A DNA stretch of 42,077 nucleotides from Synergistaceae bacterium (GTDB lineage Bacteria > Synergistota > Synergistia > Synergistales > Synergistaceae): positions 1 to 42,077 of the forward strand of contig JAITOY010000056.1 of NCBI GenBank assembly GCA_031289775.1, written 5' to 3'. Below, piece after piece: positions 15,652 through 25,217 of the stretch (position 1 is the first letter of the stretch; the number at the start of each line of letters is the position of its first letter). The position numbers were made by a program, and so were the translations under genes. The notes under the pieces are model-generated. The model was not told where the DNA came from. It saw nothing but the letters and a program-made list of their open reading frames with translations, and did no database searches.

Positions 15652-15772
15652 GTCCCACTCCCCCGAACAAATAATCAGGCTCGCATATTACAACGAAACG
15701 AAGCGATGCGCCACTGTCATTGAGGTTGATACTGTATAATAAATATCTCGGAAAACGAGGGGGTTTTGATAA

Positions 15773-16507
15773 GTGTACGACATTCCAAGGTTCATTTCGC
15801 TGGGGGAGGCATGTCTCGTCGTAGAGTTTTCGGACGCCATCGAAATGGCTGCGAACGTAAGGCTTCGCGGTCTGAGCCGGGTTATGTCCGGCGAAAAAAT
15901 TAGCGGGCTGCTCGAGTGCGTCCCGACGTACAGATCGCTCGCCATTCATTACGACCCGATAAAGCTGCCGCGTCGCGCGCTCGTCGAAATCGTGAGATCG
16001 AAACTCGCCGAATCGGGCGCGGAAGCGGAGAGCTTTGGAAGGATAGTCGTTTTGCCGGTCGCTTACGGCGGCCGGCATGGGCCAGACATGTCGAGGGTGT
16101 CGGCGCACTCAGGCCTCGACGAGGAGGAGATCGTCCGCAGGCACACGGCGCGGGATTATTACTGCCATATGCTTGGTTTTACACCTGGGTTTGGCTATCT
16201 CGGAGGGATGGACGACTCCCTGGCGACCCCGAGGCTGGAGAACCCACGCGCTATGATATTGGCCGGGAGCGTTGGCATCGCTGGTTTTCAGACTGGCGCT
16301 TACAGCGTGGATGGCCCTGGGGGGTGGAACTTGATAGGCAGAACCCCGCTTTTGCTCTTCAACCCGCTCGACGAGAAGAACCCCACACTGATCGAGGCCG
16401 GCGACTGGGTTCGTTTCACGCGCATATCGGATGTAGAGTACGGGGCGATAAGGCGCGGAGTCGAAGCGGAATACGAGCCGGAGCGCCTCGACCCCTGTGG
16501 CCGGTGA
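15773..16507 (+). CDS. pxpB: 5-oxoprolinase subunit B
   Basis: A 244-residue PxpB/KipI-type protein, part of the ATP-dependent PxpABC 5-oxoprolinase that opens 5-oxo-L-proline (pyroglutamate) to glutamate. The family signature GFTPGFGYLGGMDDSLATPR with its downstream PRAMILAGSVGIAG and GPGGWNLIGRTPL is complete. The start is GTG 15773-15775, with GAGGGGG 9 bases upstream. A TATAAT at 15735-15740 may be the -10 box, but no good -35 is placed correctly. The stop overlaps the pxpC start by one base. Confidence 0.93.
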   Translation: MYDIPRFISLGEACLVVEFSDAIEMAANVRLRGLSRVMSGEKISGLLECVPTYRSLAIHYDPIKLPRRALVEIVRSKLAESGAEAESFGRIVVLPVAYGGRHGPDMSRVSAHSGLDEEEIVRRHTARDYYCHMLGFTPGFGYLGGMDDSLATPRLENPRAMILAGSVGIAGFQTGAYSVDGPGGWNLIGRTPLLLFNPLDEKNPTLIEAGDWVRFTRISDVEYGAIRRGVEAEYEPERLDPCGR

Positions 16508-17496
16508 TGGCGTTTGTCGTCGAAAAACCAGGGCTGTTCACGATAGTTCAGGATCTCGGCAGATGGGGCGGGCTCAGTCGCGGCGTCTCTCTCTCGGGTC
16601 CAATGGATCGCTTCTCTCTTTTAATGGGTAACGTCATGCTCGGCAATGACCCTAACGACGCCGCGCTCGAGATGGCATTCCTCGGCCCCGATGTCGTCTT
16701 TCTCGATGAGCGCTGTCTCGTCCTCGTCGGGGCGGAATTTGACGCGCGAATCGACGGAGAGCTCTTCGGGGCGTGGACCGTCCGGCGTATTGCGCCGGGG
16801 GGCAGGCTCTCCATAGGGGGAACTCGCCGCGGATGCCGCGCCTATCTGTGTATCAGCGGCGGTATAGACGTTCCCCTCGTCATGGGAAGCCGCTCGACGC
16901 ACGTCAGGGCAAAACTTGGAGGATACTCTGGGCGCGCCATTTTGGCCGGCGACGTAGTCGAGCTTGGGGCGCCGCGCCCGCTCTGGCGGGCGGCCGAGGG
17001 GTTCGTTTGCCCAGAGGCGCTTCGTCTCTCCCGCTCGCCAGACGAACCGATCGACGCGATGGACGGGCCGCAGGTCGACGCTTTTACCGAAAAAGGAATA
17101 AAAACTTTCTATGGCTCGGCGTACGTCGTCACGGACAGATCGGATAGGATGGGCTGCCGCCTCGACGGATCGGCGCTCGAGCACATGGGCGGCCCCGACG
17201 GGGCGAATATTATCTCGGAAGCCGTAGTGCACGGGGCGGTTCAAGTTCCGGGCGACGGGAAACCGATAGTTTTGATGTCAGACTGCCAGACTGTGGGTGG
17301 GTACTCAAAGATCGCGGTAGTCAGCTCATGGTCGGTCGCGGCTCTCGCTCAGAGGGCGCCTGGAAGCGAGGTTCGTTTCAGGAGGGTCACAACAGAGGAC
17401 GCTGTATGGCGACTGAAAAAATTCGAAATGGATCTCTGGAGCGTGGCCGAACTTCGCGCCACTCACAGGTCGAGGCCTTCTTTACCGGCTTTTTAG
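16507..17496 (+). CDS. pxpC: 5-oxoprolinase subunit C (biotin-dependent-carboxyltransferase-like)
   Basis: A 329-residue PxpC/KipA-type protein, partner of PxpB. The family opening VVEKPGLFTIVQDLGRWGG is followed by GVSLSGPMDRFSLLMGN, RAYLCISGGIDVPLVMGSRST and the C-terminal DCQTVGGYSKIAVV. The ATG overlaps the pxpB stop (TGATG). The open frame extends much further upstream, but that part is antisense-like low-complexity sequence over pxpB and does not match the family, so the start at 16507 is preferred. Confidence 0.93.
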   Translation: MAFVVEKPGLFTIVQDLGRWGGLSRGVSLSGPMDRFSLLMGNVMLGNDPNDAALEMAFLGPDVVFLDERCLVLVGAEFDARIDGELFGAWTVRRIAPGGRLSIGGTRRGCRAYLCISGGIDVPLVMGSRSTHVRAKLGGYSGRAILAGDVVELGAPRPLWRAAEGFVCPEALRLSRSPDEPIDAMDGPQVDAFTEKGIKTFYGSAYVVTDRSDRMGCRLDGSALEHMGGPDGANIISEAVVHGAVQVPGDGKPIVLMSDCQTVGGYSKIAVVSSWSVAALAQRAPGSEVRFRRVTTEDAVWRLKKFEMDLWSVAELRATHRSRPSLPAF

Positions 17497-17502
17497 GAGG
17501 GG

Positions 17503-18309
17503 GTGAACGCTATAGGGTTTAGCGAGACGGACGAATCGAAAAAAACGGTCGACGTGAATAGCGATCTCGGCGAGAGTTTTGGCGTATGGAGCATGGGGGA
17601 CGACGAAGCGATTCTGTCGTGTGTGTCGTCGGCGAACGTGGCGTGCGGGTATCACGCGGGCGACCCGTCGATAATGAAAAGAACTGTGGCGCTTTGCGCC
17701 TCGCGCGGTGTCGCGATAGGCGGACACGTCTCCTTTCCAGATCTCCTCGGATTTGGCCGGAGAAACATGTCCTGCGATCCTGATGAGGTATATGACTATT
17801 GCCTGTACCAAATAGGCGCGCTCTCCGCGTTTTGCCGCGCTGGCGGAGTTTCCTTGGATCACGTGAAAGCGCATGGCGCGCTGTATAACCAGGCCGCGAA
17901 GGACGCAAAGCTGGCGCGGGCCGTCGCGGCGGCGGCGAGGGATGGGGGCGTATCGGCGCTCCTTGGCCTCGCTGGGTCGGAGTTTGAGGCAGCGGCGAGA
18001 GACGCTGGCCTCTCGTTTGCGTCGGAGGTCTTCGCCGACAGGGCGTATAGCTCAGACGGGTCTCTTTTGCCGCGATCGCTGGAGGGGGCTGTTTTACACG
18101 ACGTTGCGCTCGTGGCTAAGCGCGCCGTCACGATGGTCACGGAGGGCCGGGTCGAGACGGCGGACGGCGCCGAGATAAAACTGCGGCCGGATTCTATCTG
18201 TCTGCACGGAGACGCTCGCGAGGCCGTGGACATGGCGCTCGCTGTGCGCCGCGCGCTCGAAGAGGCCGGAGTGACTATCGCTCCGGCAAGGAGGCGGTTT
18301 TCGAGATGA
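17503..18309 (+). CDS. pxpA: 5-oxoprolinase subunit A (LamB/YcsF)
   Basis: A 268-residue LamB/YcsF family subunit of the PxpABC 5-oxoprolinase. Motifs: [39 protein letters not shown] and [17 protein letters not shown]. The GTG at 17503 sits close behind AGGAGG at 17495-17500, which is tighter than ideal. The N-terminus is about 15 residues longer than usual, and a second GTG in the DVNSDLGE stretch would give the canonical length. It lies directly after pxpC, and its 3' end overlaps the next gene (ATGA). Confidence 0.92.
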   Translation: MNAIGFSETDESKKTVDVNSDLGESFGVWSMGDDEAILSCVSSANVACGYHAGDPSIMKRTVALCASRGVAIGGHVSFPDLLGFGRRNMSCDPDEVYDYCLYQIGALSAFCRAGGVSLDHVKAHGALYNQAAKDAKLARAVAAAARDGGVSALLGLAGSEFEAAARDAGLSFASEVFADRAYSSDGSLLPRSLEGAVLHDVALVAKRAVTMVTEGRVETADGAEIKLRPDSICLHGDAREAVDMALAVRRALEEAGVTIAPARRRFSR

Positions 18310-19109
18310 GTTATACTGCTGAATCGCTCGCGCGCGCCTCGGGCGCGGATGTAAGGGCGATCATAAGGAGGGGGGAGTGGGAGTCGCCCACGTCCGGACT
18401 CTCGCTTGGCCGCGTCCAGGCTAATATGATAATCCTGCCAAAGGATTGGGCGTATGATTTTCTGCTCTTCGCAACGAGAAACCCGAGGCCCTGCCCCATA
18501 TTGGACGTAACGGAGGCCGGAGACCCGGAGCCTCGGATGATAGCAAGGCGCGCGGACATCCGCACTGACCTGCCAAAGTACCGCGTGTGGAGGGACGGCG
18601 AACTCGCCTCCGAGCCCTGTGATATAAAATCCGAGTGGAGGGACGATCTCGTCGCCTTTATGATCGGCTGTTCGTTTTCGTTCGAGAGCGCGCTGCTCGA
18701 CGCCGGCATTTCTGTCCGTCACATAGAGGAGGGAGTGAATGTTCCCATGTACCTCACGAACATACCATGCGCGAGAGCTGGGCGGTTCTCCGGAAACATG
18801 GTGATGAGCATGAGGCCGATTCGACATCGCGACGTGCCGAGGGCCGTTGCCTGCACGGCCCGTTTCCCGTCCGTGCACGGCGCCCCGCTCCACATAGGCG
18901 AACCGCGGGCCATAGGGATATCCGACATAGCCAGGCCGGACTTTGGCGACCCGGTCACGATAAAACCGGGCGAAACGCCAGTTTTCTGGGCCTGCGGCGT
19001 GACGCCGCAGGCAGCGGTCATGAAGTCTTGTCCGCCGTTTGCCATCACGCACGCGCCAGGGCACATGTTCATATCGGATATGCGTGACTCGGATTACGCT
19101 GTGTTCTAG
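18306..19109 (+). CDS. DUF1445 (YcsI-type) protein, D-glutamate-cyclase-like
   Basis: A 267-residue DUF1445 protein, annotated in databases as putative hydro-lyase. The conserved segments [70 protein letters not shown] and [10 protein letters not shown] are present. The mammalian D-glutamate cyclase, which makes 5-oxo-D-proline, has a related domain. B. subtilis ycsI also sits beside ycsF-kipI-kipA. The start overlaps the pxpA stop by 4 bases, so it belongs to the 5-oxoprolinase operon. A role in D-glutamate/5-oxoproline handling is likely but unproven. Confidence 0.88.
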   Translation: MSYTAESLARASGADVRAIIRRGEWESPTSGLSLGRVQANMIILPKDWAYDFLLFATRNPRPCPILDVTEAGDPEPRMIARRADIRTDLPKYRVWRDGELASEPCDIKSEWRDDLVAFMIGCSFSFESALLDAGISVRHIEEGVNVPMYLTNIPCARAGRFSGNMVMSMRPIRHRDVPRAVACTARFPSVHGAPLHIGEPRAIGISDIARPDFGDPVTIKPGETPVFWACGVTPQAAVMKSCPPFAITHAPGHMFISDMRDSDYAVF

Positions 19110-19124
19110 TGGAGAATCCGCGCG

Positions 19125-22100
19125 CTACCGGGCCGGTTTTCGCGCGCCCCACTTCCTGAGCGTACGGTAAAGCTCGTTCGGGTCGATCGGTTTTGTTATG
19201 TGGTCGTTCATGCCGGCCTCCATGCTCTTCTCGTAGTCGCCCTTCATGGCGTGGGCGGTCATGGCGATCACCGGCAGATCGTCCTTCGAATATCTCATGA
19301 GATCCCTTATTCGCCTCGTGGCTTCGAGACCGTCCATCACGGGCATCTGGACGTCCATGAACACGAGGTCGTAGTGCGCGGATCCAAGCGTCACGAGGCA
19401 CTCCGCGCCGTTGGGCGCCACGTCCACCTCCGCTCCGAACTGAGTCAGAAGTTCGACGGCTATCTCCTGGTTTATCTCGTTGTCCTCAACGAGGAGAACC
19501 TTTGCGTTTATTTTGGGCAGTTCGCCGTCCGTCTCGTACATGTCGACGTCCTCGGAGTCGGGAAGTTCGAGCGCCATCTTCTCGAAATCGGCTACGACTG
19601 GCAAGCGGACGACGAAGCTGAACGTGCTGCCCTCGTCCGGGACGCTCTCGACCCATATCCTGCCCTCCATGCTTTCGACAAGGTGTTTGCTAATGGAGAG
19701 TCCGAGACCGCTGCCGCCATATTTTCTCGTGATGGAGCCGTCGGCCTGAGTGAACGGTTTGAAGAGTTTTTTGACCTGCTCATCCGTCATGCCGATCCCT
19801 GTGTCGGTCACGGATGCGCGCAGCTCCACGACTTCGCGGAGGTCCGACGACTCTCCCGTTATGGACGACGTTATGTCGAGCCGGATTGATCCCTTCGCGG
19901 TGAACTTGACGGAGTTGTTGCAGAGGTTCAAAAGCACCTGGTTCAGCCTGAGCGGGTCTCCTATGAAGACCTCCGGCACATCGGGGCCGACGTTCATCTC
20001 GAACTTGACGCCCTTCTCCTCAGCCTTGAACGCTATGAGATCCCACAGGCTTTTCGTCATCTCCCTGATTTTGAAAGGCGTGCTGTCGAGCGTGAACTTT
20101 CCGGATTCGATCTTCGAGAAGTCGAGTATGTCGTTTATTATGGAGAGCAGCACGTTTGCGGCCTTTTGTATCTTGACGAGGTAGCTGAACTGCTTCTCGT
20201 TCGGGTCGGTCTGCATACAGAGGTGCGTCAGCCCTATTATCGCGTTCATCGGCGTCCGTATCTCGTGGCTCATGCTCGCGAGGAAATCGCTCTTCGCCTG
20301 GGCGGCGGACTCGGCCATTACCTTTGCCTGCGTCAGCTCTGTAACGTCCGATATCCACGCCAGAATGGACTGCTTACCCTCGTAGACGAACGGGTGCAGC
20401 GACACTAGCGTGTCGAGAACCTCGCCGGACGGCGTGAGCATCTGGATGAGCCACCCCCTCACGACATCGCCCGCTGTGAACGCTGCCAGAGCCTTTGCGC
20501 GCTGAGACTGATCCTCGTACATTTTTATGGGAGAATCGCCAACGGCAAGCCCCAGCATGGCTGTTCCGTTGTCGTTGATCTTTCTTATGGCGCCCTCTGC
20601 GACTATCATCATTGTGGTCGGGCTGGAGTTCAGTATATCCTGCAACTGTTCGCGCTGGTTCGTCAGCGCCTCCTCCGCGTTTTTCTGGTCGCTCAGGTCG
20701 TGGACGCTTGAAATTGCCATTCTCTGCTGGTTGACCTCGACGAGCGTCATTCTCACGAGGCAGGGAATCTTTCTCCCGTCTGAGTCCTGGTGCGTCCACT
20801 CGAAACATGACTCGCCCTTTTCGTTTGTGTCGTCCGCCATCGCGCTGAAAAGCGCCTCCGACGGAACGCCTGAATCCTGGAGGAACGGCGAAAAACGGAA
20901 GTAGTCGCTCAGGACTTCGTTTTTGTTCCCGGCCTTCAGGAGTTCGACAAAAGCCGGGTTGCAGTCGATGGGCTTGAAGGAATCCGAGAAAAAAATGTAG
21001 CTCTCTTCAGTGCTCTCGTAGAGCGCCTCTACCATTTTGCCGGCTCTTGTGGCCTCCGTGAGGTCTATCAACGTTATGAGGGTTCCTGCCTTTGATTCGT
21101 GTTTCATAATAGGCGACACCGACACGGACACCGGTATTTTGTTGCCTGTTTTTCCAGTGATCCAGACGTTGTGCAGGCGCCTGTTCTCGCCGGAGCCTAC
21201 AGCCTCCATCAACGCCTCCGTCGTGTCCTCGTATCGCGTGTTCCGTTGGTTTTCGCACGTCATCGCCTCGAAGAAATTTCGGCTCAGAACGTCGGCCTCC
21301 TCCAGATCGAGCATCTTGAGCGCCGTGGAATTCGCGAACGTAATCAGACCTGCCGTGTTTAGTTCGAATATGGCCTCGGCAGTGAGGTTCAGGATGAAGC
21401 GAGTGTGTTTCCCGGCCTCCTCCAGCTCGAACGTCCTCTCCTCCACGATCATCTCGAGCCTCGAATTATGCATGAACAGCTCGTCGCTCGCCTGAGTGGC
21501 CCTCTGCTCCTGCACCGTCGCCTTGTCGATGGCTTTCCTGAGGTGGTCGACCATAACGTTTACGGCGCCAAACATCCTTCCGATCTCGTCGGACGGCGCC
21601 TCCTCCAGCCGGCCGGAGATATCGCCGGACACTACGGCCTCGGCGAAGTCAAGCCCGTTTTTCAGGCGGGGGATTATGGACGTCGCGAGCAAGTTCGACC
21701 CAAGTACAGCGACGAGCAGCACAAGTGCGTAAATAGCCAGGCTGATCGTCCGAAAGTCCTCGAGAGGGGCGTAAAGGCTGCTGGCTGGGACATAGGAAAC
21801 CAGACGCCATCTCGCTCCAGAGAGGACGGAGGAGAACAGAATGCCCTTTTGGAACTCCATGCTGATGTCCTGTTCCTGTTGCTGCGCCGATGGGAAAAGC
21901 GCCTCAATGGCGAATTTGTTTTTGAGACTGTCGTCGGTTCCGGCGCGCATGATGACGGCCCCTCCGCCGTCGAGCAGAAAAAGGGTGTTCCTCTCGTCGT
22001 AGTGGAATCGCGCGGCAGTCTCCTGGGCGAGAAGTCTCTCCAGATTTATGGTGACGGCGATTACGCCTCTTCCGGCCTTCTTTCCTATCGGTCCCGCAAA

Positions 22101-22583
22101 TGTGAGCGACGTGGAAGAATTGTCGTAACCGCCCGAAATAAACGCAGAGGGGGTAAGGCCCGACAAGGCTTCCTTGAAATAACTCTCGTCCGCGATGTTA
22201 GCGCCGGCCTCGCCCGTGGAAATCCTGACATTACCGTCGAAGTCGCTCAAATACGCGTCGGCCGCGAAGTAGACTGAGCGCTGTATGTAGCGCAGAATGC
22301 CGTTTATCCTCTGAAGCGCCGCCGCCCTATCCTCTCCGTCAGTCGACGCGTCGAGATAAACCGCGGCGTCGTCGTTGTATTTCATGGACTCGATTGCGTG
22401 AGAGACGATGGAGATCCTGCTCTCTATGTCGTTTTTAATCTCCCTTGTCATGAGTTCCTCCCTCGTGTGGAGGGTTCTCACTATCTCCTTTTTGAACATT
22501 GCGTAGTTCGTAAAAATGGCAGCTGAGAGGCTTAATAAAATACAAAACACTATCACGAGATAAAATCGGGTTCTTATCATCAT
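19125..22583 (-). CDS. Hybrid sensor histidine kinase with Cache sensor and PAS repeats
   Basis: A 1152-residue membrane kinase. TM1 is about residues 6-29, followed by a periplasmic dCache-type sensor (30-275), TM2 (279-301), HAMP (302-351), a coiled coil (352-390) and three PAS-like regions (about 395-510, 515-635, 640-755). The HisKA domain has phospho-His773 in SMSHEIRTP, and the ATPase domain has the N-box [15 protein letters not shown] and [12 protein letters not shown]-terminal receiver has Glu1033/Asp1034 and phospho-Asp1077 in [11 protein letters not shown]. The frame opens at a TTG further upstream, but ATG 22581-22583 has GGAGAG 7 bases before it. It converges on the DUF1445 gene with 15 bases between, and no response regulator or HPt gene is adjacent. 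The signal is unknown. Confidence 0.93.
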   Translation of the reverse strand: MMIRTRFYLVIVFCILLSLSAAIFTNYAMFKKEIVRTLHTREELMTREIKNDIESRISIVSHAIESMKYNDDAAVYLDASTDGEDRAAALQRINGILRYIQRSVYFAADAYLSDFDGNVRISTGEAGANIADESYFKEALSGLTPSAFISGGYDNSSTSLTFAGPIGKKAGRGVIAVTINLERLLAQETAARFHYDERNTLFLLDGGGAVIMRAGTDDSLKNKFAIEALFPSAQQQEQDISMEFQKGILFSSVLSGARWRLVSYVPASSLYAPLEDFRTISLAIYALVLLVAVLGSNLLATSIIPRLKNGLDFAEAVVSGDISGRLEEAPSDEIGRMFGAVNVMVDHLRKAIDKATVQEQRATQASDELFMHNSRLEMIVEERTFELEEAGKHTRFILNLTAEAIFELNTAGLITFANSTALKMLDLEEADVLSRNFFEAMTCENQRNTRYEDTTEALMEAVGSGENRRLHNVWITGKTGNKIPVSVSVSPIMKHESKAGTLITLIDLTEATRAGKMVEALYESTEESYIFFSDSFKPIDCNPAFVELLKAGNKNEVLSDYFRFSPFLQDSGVPSEALFSAMADDTNEKGESCFEWTHQDSDGRKIPCLVRMTLVEVNQQRMAISSVHDLSDQKNAEEALTNQREQLQDILNSSPTTMMIVAEGAIRKINDNGTAMLGLAVGDSPIKMYEDQSQRAKALAAFTAGDVVRGWLIQMLTPSGEVLDTLVSLHPFVYEGKQSILAWISDVTELTQAKVMAESAAQAKSDFLASMSHEIRTPMNAIIGLTHLCMQTDPNEKQFSYLVKIQKAANVLLSIINDILDFSKIESGKFTLDSTPFKIREMTKSLWDLIAFKAEEKGVKFEMNVGPDVPEVFIGDPLRLNQVLLNLCNNSVKFTAKGSIRLDITSSITGESSDLREVVELRASVTDTGIGMTDEQVKKLFKPFTQADGSITRKYGGSGLGLSISKHLVESMEGRIWVESVPDEGSTFSFVVRLPVVADFEKMALELPDSEDVDMYETDGELPKINAKVLLVEDNEINQEIAVELLTQFGAEVDVAPNGAECLVTLGSAHYDLVFMDVQMPVMDGLEATRRIRDLMRYSKDDLPVIAMTAHAMKGDYEKSMEAGMNDHITKPIDPNELYRTLRKWGARKPAR

Positions 22584-22729
22584 GCGGCATCTCTCCAGAG
22601 TTTTATATTGTCTCAAAAGATCGACGATGTTTCGTGGTCTATAGATTTACCGGTCATATTACCATAAATTCCGCTAATTCAAGGGAATACTGATTGCGGC
22701 CGAGATTTGGAATGAAATTTTTTGATTGC

Positions 22730-22758
22730 TTGAAACATCTCGCTTCATCAAGTACTAT
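22730..22758 (+). promoter_or_regulatory. Candidate promoter of the chromate-type transporter genes
   Basis: TTGAAA (22730-22735) and TACTAT (22753-22758), spacer 17. This is the best match in the divergent gap with the sensor kinase. Confidence 0.4.
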
Positions 22759-22821
22759 AAATATGCAAATTGTGATAGCTTTAGACGGGACGCCGTACTG
22801 GCGGAGCGGGAGCGAGCGATA

Positions 22822-23394
22822 ATGGGAGTGATGGCCTCTGCGGGGTCGAGCCTGATGAATGAATTGACAACTATATTTTTCACTTTTTTTAAAATTGGCC
22901 TGTTTACATTCGGCGGCGGTTATGCGATTCTCCCCATCCTGCAGAAGGACGTCGAGCAAAAACTCCATTGGTCAACCGGCGGGGAAATTCTCGACTATTA
23001 CGCCATCAGCCAGAGTTTGCCCGGCATCATTGCCGTGAACATATCGATGTTCATCGGACACGCGAGGAGAAAATTTCCAGGGCTCGTCGCAGCGGCTTTG
23101 GGCATTGTCGCTCCTTCTATCATCGTCATTCTGATAATTGCGCTGTTCATAGAAAATATTTTACATTACGAGGCGGTCGCTCATGCTTTCAACGGAATCC
23201 GAGTGGCTGTGGCAGCCCTTGTTCTGGACGCTTCCGTCAACATGTGGGAAAACAGCGTAAAAGACAGGGCCTGTGCCTTGATTTTCCTCGTCTCCATGCT
23301 GGTCTTCGCTTTTGCGGATGTCACGCCGATATTGCCAGTCGTCGCAGGCGCGGTGTCAGGAATAATAATTACCGGGAGAAGGGGCTTGCCATGA
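22822..23394 (+). CDS. Chromate transporter family protein, first half
   Basis: About 190 residues, a half-size CHR-family membrane protein. It begins with the signature FKIGLFTFGGGYAILPIL, followed by WSTGGEILDYYAISQSLPGIIAVN and five to six membrane segments. Half-size CHR proteins work in pairs encoded by adjacent genes. Substrates may be chromate or another anion, and for uncharacterised pairs the native substrate is unknown. The start at 22822 has GGAG 9 bases upstream; ATG 22855 (MNELTTIFF) matches the usual family start and is an alternative. The stop overlaps the next start (ATGA). Confidence 0.85.
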   Translation: MGVMASAGSSLMNELTTIFFTFFKIGLFTFGGGYAILPILQKDVEQKLHWSTGGEILDYYAISQSLPGIIAVNISMFIGHARRKFPGLVAAALGIVAPSIIVILIIALFIENILHYEAVAHAFNGIRVAVAALVLDASVNMWENSVKDRACALIFLVSMLVFAFADVTPILPVVAGAVSGIIITGRRGLP

Positions 23395-23957
23395 CGGTTT
23401 TTCTTTCTTTAGCGCTGGAATTTATGAAAACCGGGCTTTTTTCCATAGGAGGCGGGCTAGCCACTTTGCCGTTTCTATATCGCATCGCCGATAATTATAC
23501 ATGGTTCACTCGCGAAGAGCTTATCGACATGATAGCTATCTCGGAATCGACGCCAGGGGCCATTGGCCTCAACATGTCCACGTACGCCGGTTTCAGCGCC
23601 GGAGGTCCTCTCGGCGGCGTGTTGGCGACATTTTCGCTCATTGCTCCCTCAGTCGTCATAATAGCCGCGGTAGCCGGGGTATTGGACAGGTTTAAGGAAA
23701 ATCGTTTCGTCAAGGGCGCGTTTTACGGCACTCGGCCGACCGTCACGGCATTGATCGCTTCGACGGCGCTTGGCATCATAAAAATGACTCTCTTTGGGCG
23801 CCTCGACATTACTCGATTCACTGATATCAGTATATCAATAAATTACGGAGGATCGCTGCTTTTCCTCGCGGTTTTTTACCTCCTGAGGAGATATAAAAAA
23901 CATCCTGTCTGTTACATAGCCGCAGCTGCGTTAGTTGGGGCTCTTTTCAAGTTTTGA
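23391..23957 (+). CDS. Chromate transporter family protein, second half
   Basis: A 188-residue CHR half-protein that pairs with the preceding one. It has FMKTGLFSIGGGLATLPFL, WFTREELIDMIAISESTPGAIGLN and a run of membrane segments ending in IAAAALVGALFKF. ATG 23391 overlaps the previous stop. The frame is open much further upstream, but that portion is a shadow of the first half. The pair reproduces, in two genes, what is a single chrA gene in many proteobacteria. Confidence 0.87.
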   Translation: MTVFLSLALEFMKTGLFSIGGGLATLPFLYRIADNYTWFTREELIDMIAISESTPGAIGLNMSTYAGFSAGGPLGGVLATFSLIAPSVVIIAAVAGVLDRFKENRFVKGAFYGTRPTVTALIASTALGIIKMTLFGRLDITRFTDISISINYGGSLLFLAVFYLLRRYKKHPVCYIAAAALVGALFKF

Positions 23958-23994
23958 ATTATAGGCTATTATATTCTCAGCGCGGAGAGGAGAG

Positions 23995-24081
23995 ATGGCT
24001 GACAATAAACTTACAAGATTTAGTTCATCTTGTTGCGCGGTTTTATTTGACAATTGGTTTTTTTATGTTGTTTTTATGTGA
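23995..24081 (+). CDS. Possible 28-residue hydrophobic small protein
   Basis: An ATG with GGAG 7 bases upstream (inside GGAGAGGAG) opens a 28-codon frame: polar MADNKLTRFSSS, then hydrophobic CCAVLFDNWFFYVVFM. It lies 37 bases after the transporter pair and before the pilM promoter. It contains a short inverted repeat (24013-24019/24027-24033). It is unrecognised and could be chance. The good ribosome site is the only positive evidence. Confidence 0.3.
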   Translation: MADNKLTRFSSSCCAVLFDNWFFYVVFM

Positions 24082-24099
24082 ATTATCATGATCGTGTTA

Positions 24100-24127
24100 T
24101 TGACAGACGCATGTGAGTTGTGATTAT
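24100..24127 (+). promoter_or_regulatory. Candidate promoter of the pilus operon
   Basis: A perfect -35 TTGACA (24100-24105) is followed after 16 bases by GATTAT (24122-24127), preceded by TG as in extended -10 boxes. The leader to pilM is about 120 bases with no riboswitch recognised. Confidence 0.5.
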
Positions 24128-24251
24128 ATCTTCACAGTTGAAGAAAGCGTCTTGTCTGTATTGGAGTGCCGGTTTTCGGAAAAGCATGAATGACTTAATA
24201 AATAAAGGCTGCCCCACAGCCGTATCAAGCTTCATCAAAGGAGGCGCCTAA

Positions 24252-25214
24252 ATGGCACTGTTAGGCAAAAAGGCAAGCGGCACCAGCGCCGGGTTGTTCG
24301 TCTACGGAGGGGTGATGCAGTACGTTGAAGTCTCCGAGTCGGGCAGAGGCGCGTACCGCGTGGAGCAATGCATAGATGCTCCTTACGATCTGGGCGAAGT
24401 CGGCGGCGAGCTGTTTTCTAACCAGAAAAAAATAGAAGAAAATTTGAAGTCGCTCAAAAAGGTCATTGGGCGCAAATGGGCTGGCAGGGTGCATGCCGGC
24501 ATACAGTCGAAGGACGTTCTCCTTCGCACGTTCGAGCTTCCGCAGATGAGCCTAGACGACGCGAAGGACGCTTTCAGGTACGAGTTCGACAAATTTTTCC
24601 CGATACCTGTCGACGACGCCGTTTACGACGTCAACTTCATAGATCGTCCTGGGCACGACGAATCATCCTCCGGCGCTGTCGTTGACTGTATAGCGGCCGC
24701 GGTTCGCAGCTCGACGGTAGACAACCTCATGCTAGCCGCGAACTCCGTCGGTATACAGCTAGGAAGTATAGAGCCCTCGCCCGTCTCGATGCTTCGATGC
24801 CTCATGGGCCCGGATGCCCCGGGCGGTTTCAACGTCTACGCCCTCGCCGGGGTCGTGAGCAGCATTATAGTGGCCACGTACAGGGATAATGGCATTGTAT
24901 ACAGGAACACCACTCAGTCCTTTGCCACAGAGGACTCGAGCGGCAGGACAATTGAGAACTTCACGAGGGATCTTCAGGCCACTGTGAACTTCGCCTCGAC
25001 CCAGATGAGGGGTTTTTCGGCCGAGAGAGTTTACATCGGGGGATATGGGGCGAATCAGGGCGAAGCTATACGGGCGAGCGTGTCCGAGGCCGTTTCGTGC
25101 CCGATAACGATAATCAATCCCTGGAAGGCCTGGAACATAATCAACCCTCCCGCTCAGCCTTATGGCTGGGAAGTGGCCCTCGGGCTCGCTCTGAGACCTT
25201 CGGAGGTGAGATAA
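24252..25214 (+). CDS. pilM: PilM: actin-like type IV pilus assembly protein
   Basis: A 320-residue cytoplasmic, actin/FtsA-like protein that binds the PilN N-terminus in the pilus inner-membrane platform. Family-like parts are VHAGIQSKDVLLRTFELPQM, AFRYEFDKFFPIPVDDAVYD, the strand VDCIAAAVRSSTVDNLMLAAN and the C-terminal nucleotide-fold segment RVYIGGYGAN. The ATG follows AAAGGAGG by 7 bases. It is first in a five-gene operon, with pilN 3 bases downstream. Confidence 0.85.
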   Translation: MALLGKKASGTSAGLFVYGGVMQYVEVSESGRGAYRVEQCIDAPYDLGEVGGELFSNQKKIEENLKSLKKVIGRKWAGRVHAGIQSKDVLLRTFELPQMSLDDAKDAFRYEFDKFFPIPVDDAVYDVNFIDRPGHDESSSGAVVDCIAAAVRSSTVDNLMLAANSVGIQLGSIEPSPVSMLRCLMGPDAPGGFNVYALAGVVSSIIVATYRDNGIVYRNTTQSFATEDSSGRTIENFTRDLQATVNFASTQMRGFSAERVYIGGYGANQGEAIRASVSEAVSCPITIINPWKAWNIINPPAQPYGWEVALGLALRPSEVR

Positions 25215-25217
25215 ACC

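Noticed and set aside
15916-16506. A long N-terminal extension of pxpC into pxpB
   Set aside because: The extension has no family match and overlaps pxpB in another frame. The ATG at 16507 gives the standard PxpC start.
17859-19064. A 401-residue minus-strand open frame opposite pxpA and the DUF1445 gene
   Set aside because: It is antisense to two well-supported genes, low in recognisable motifs, and typical of the open antisense frames that GC-rich codon use creates.
21405-22277. A 290-residue plus-strand open frame opposite the sensor kinase
   Set aside because: Antisense shadow, with no ribosome site or family resemblance.
23958-24251. A cyclic-di-GMP riboswitch before pilM
   Set aside because: Searched by eye for the conserved core and tetraloop receptor of such riboswitches; nothing convincing was found.
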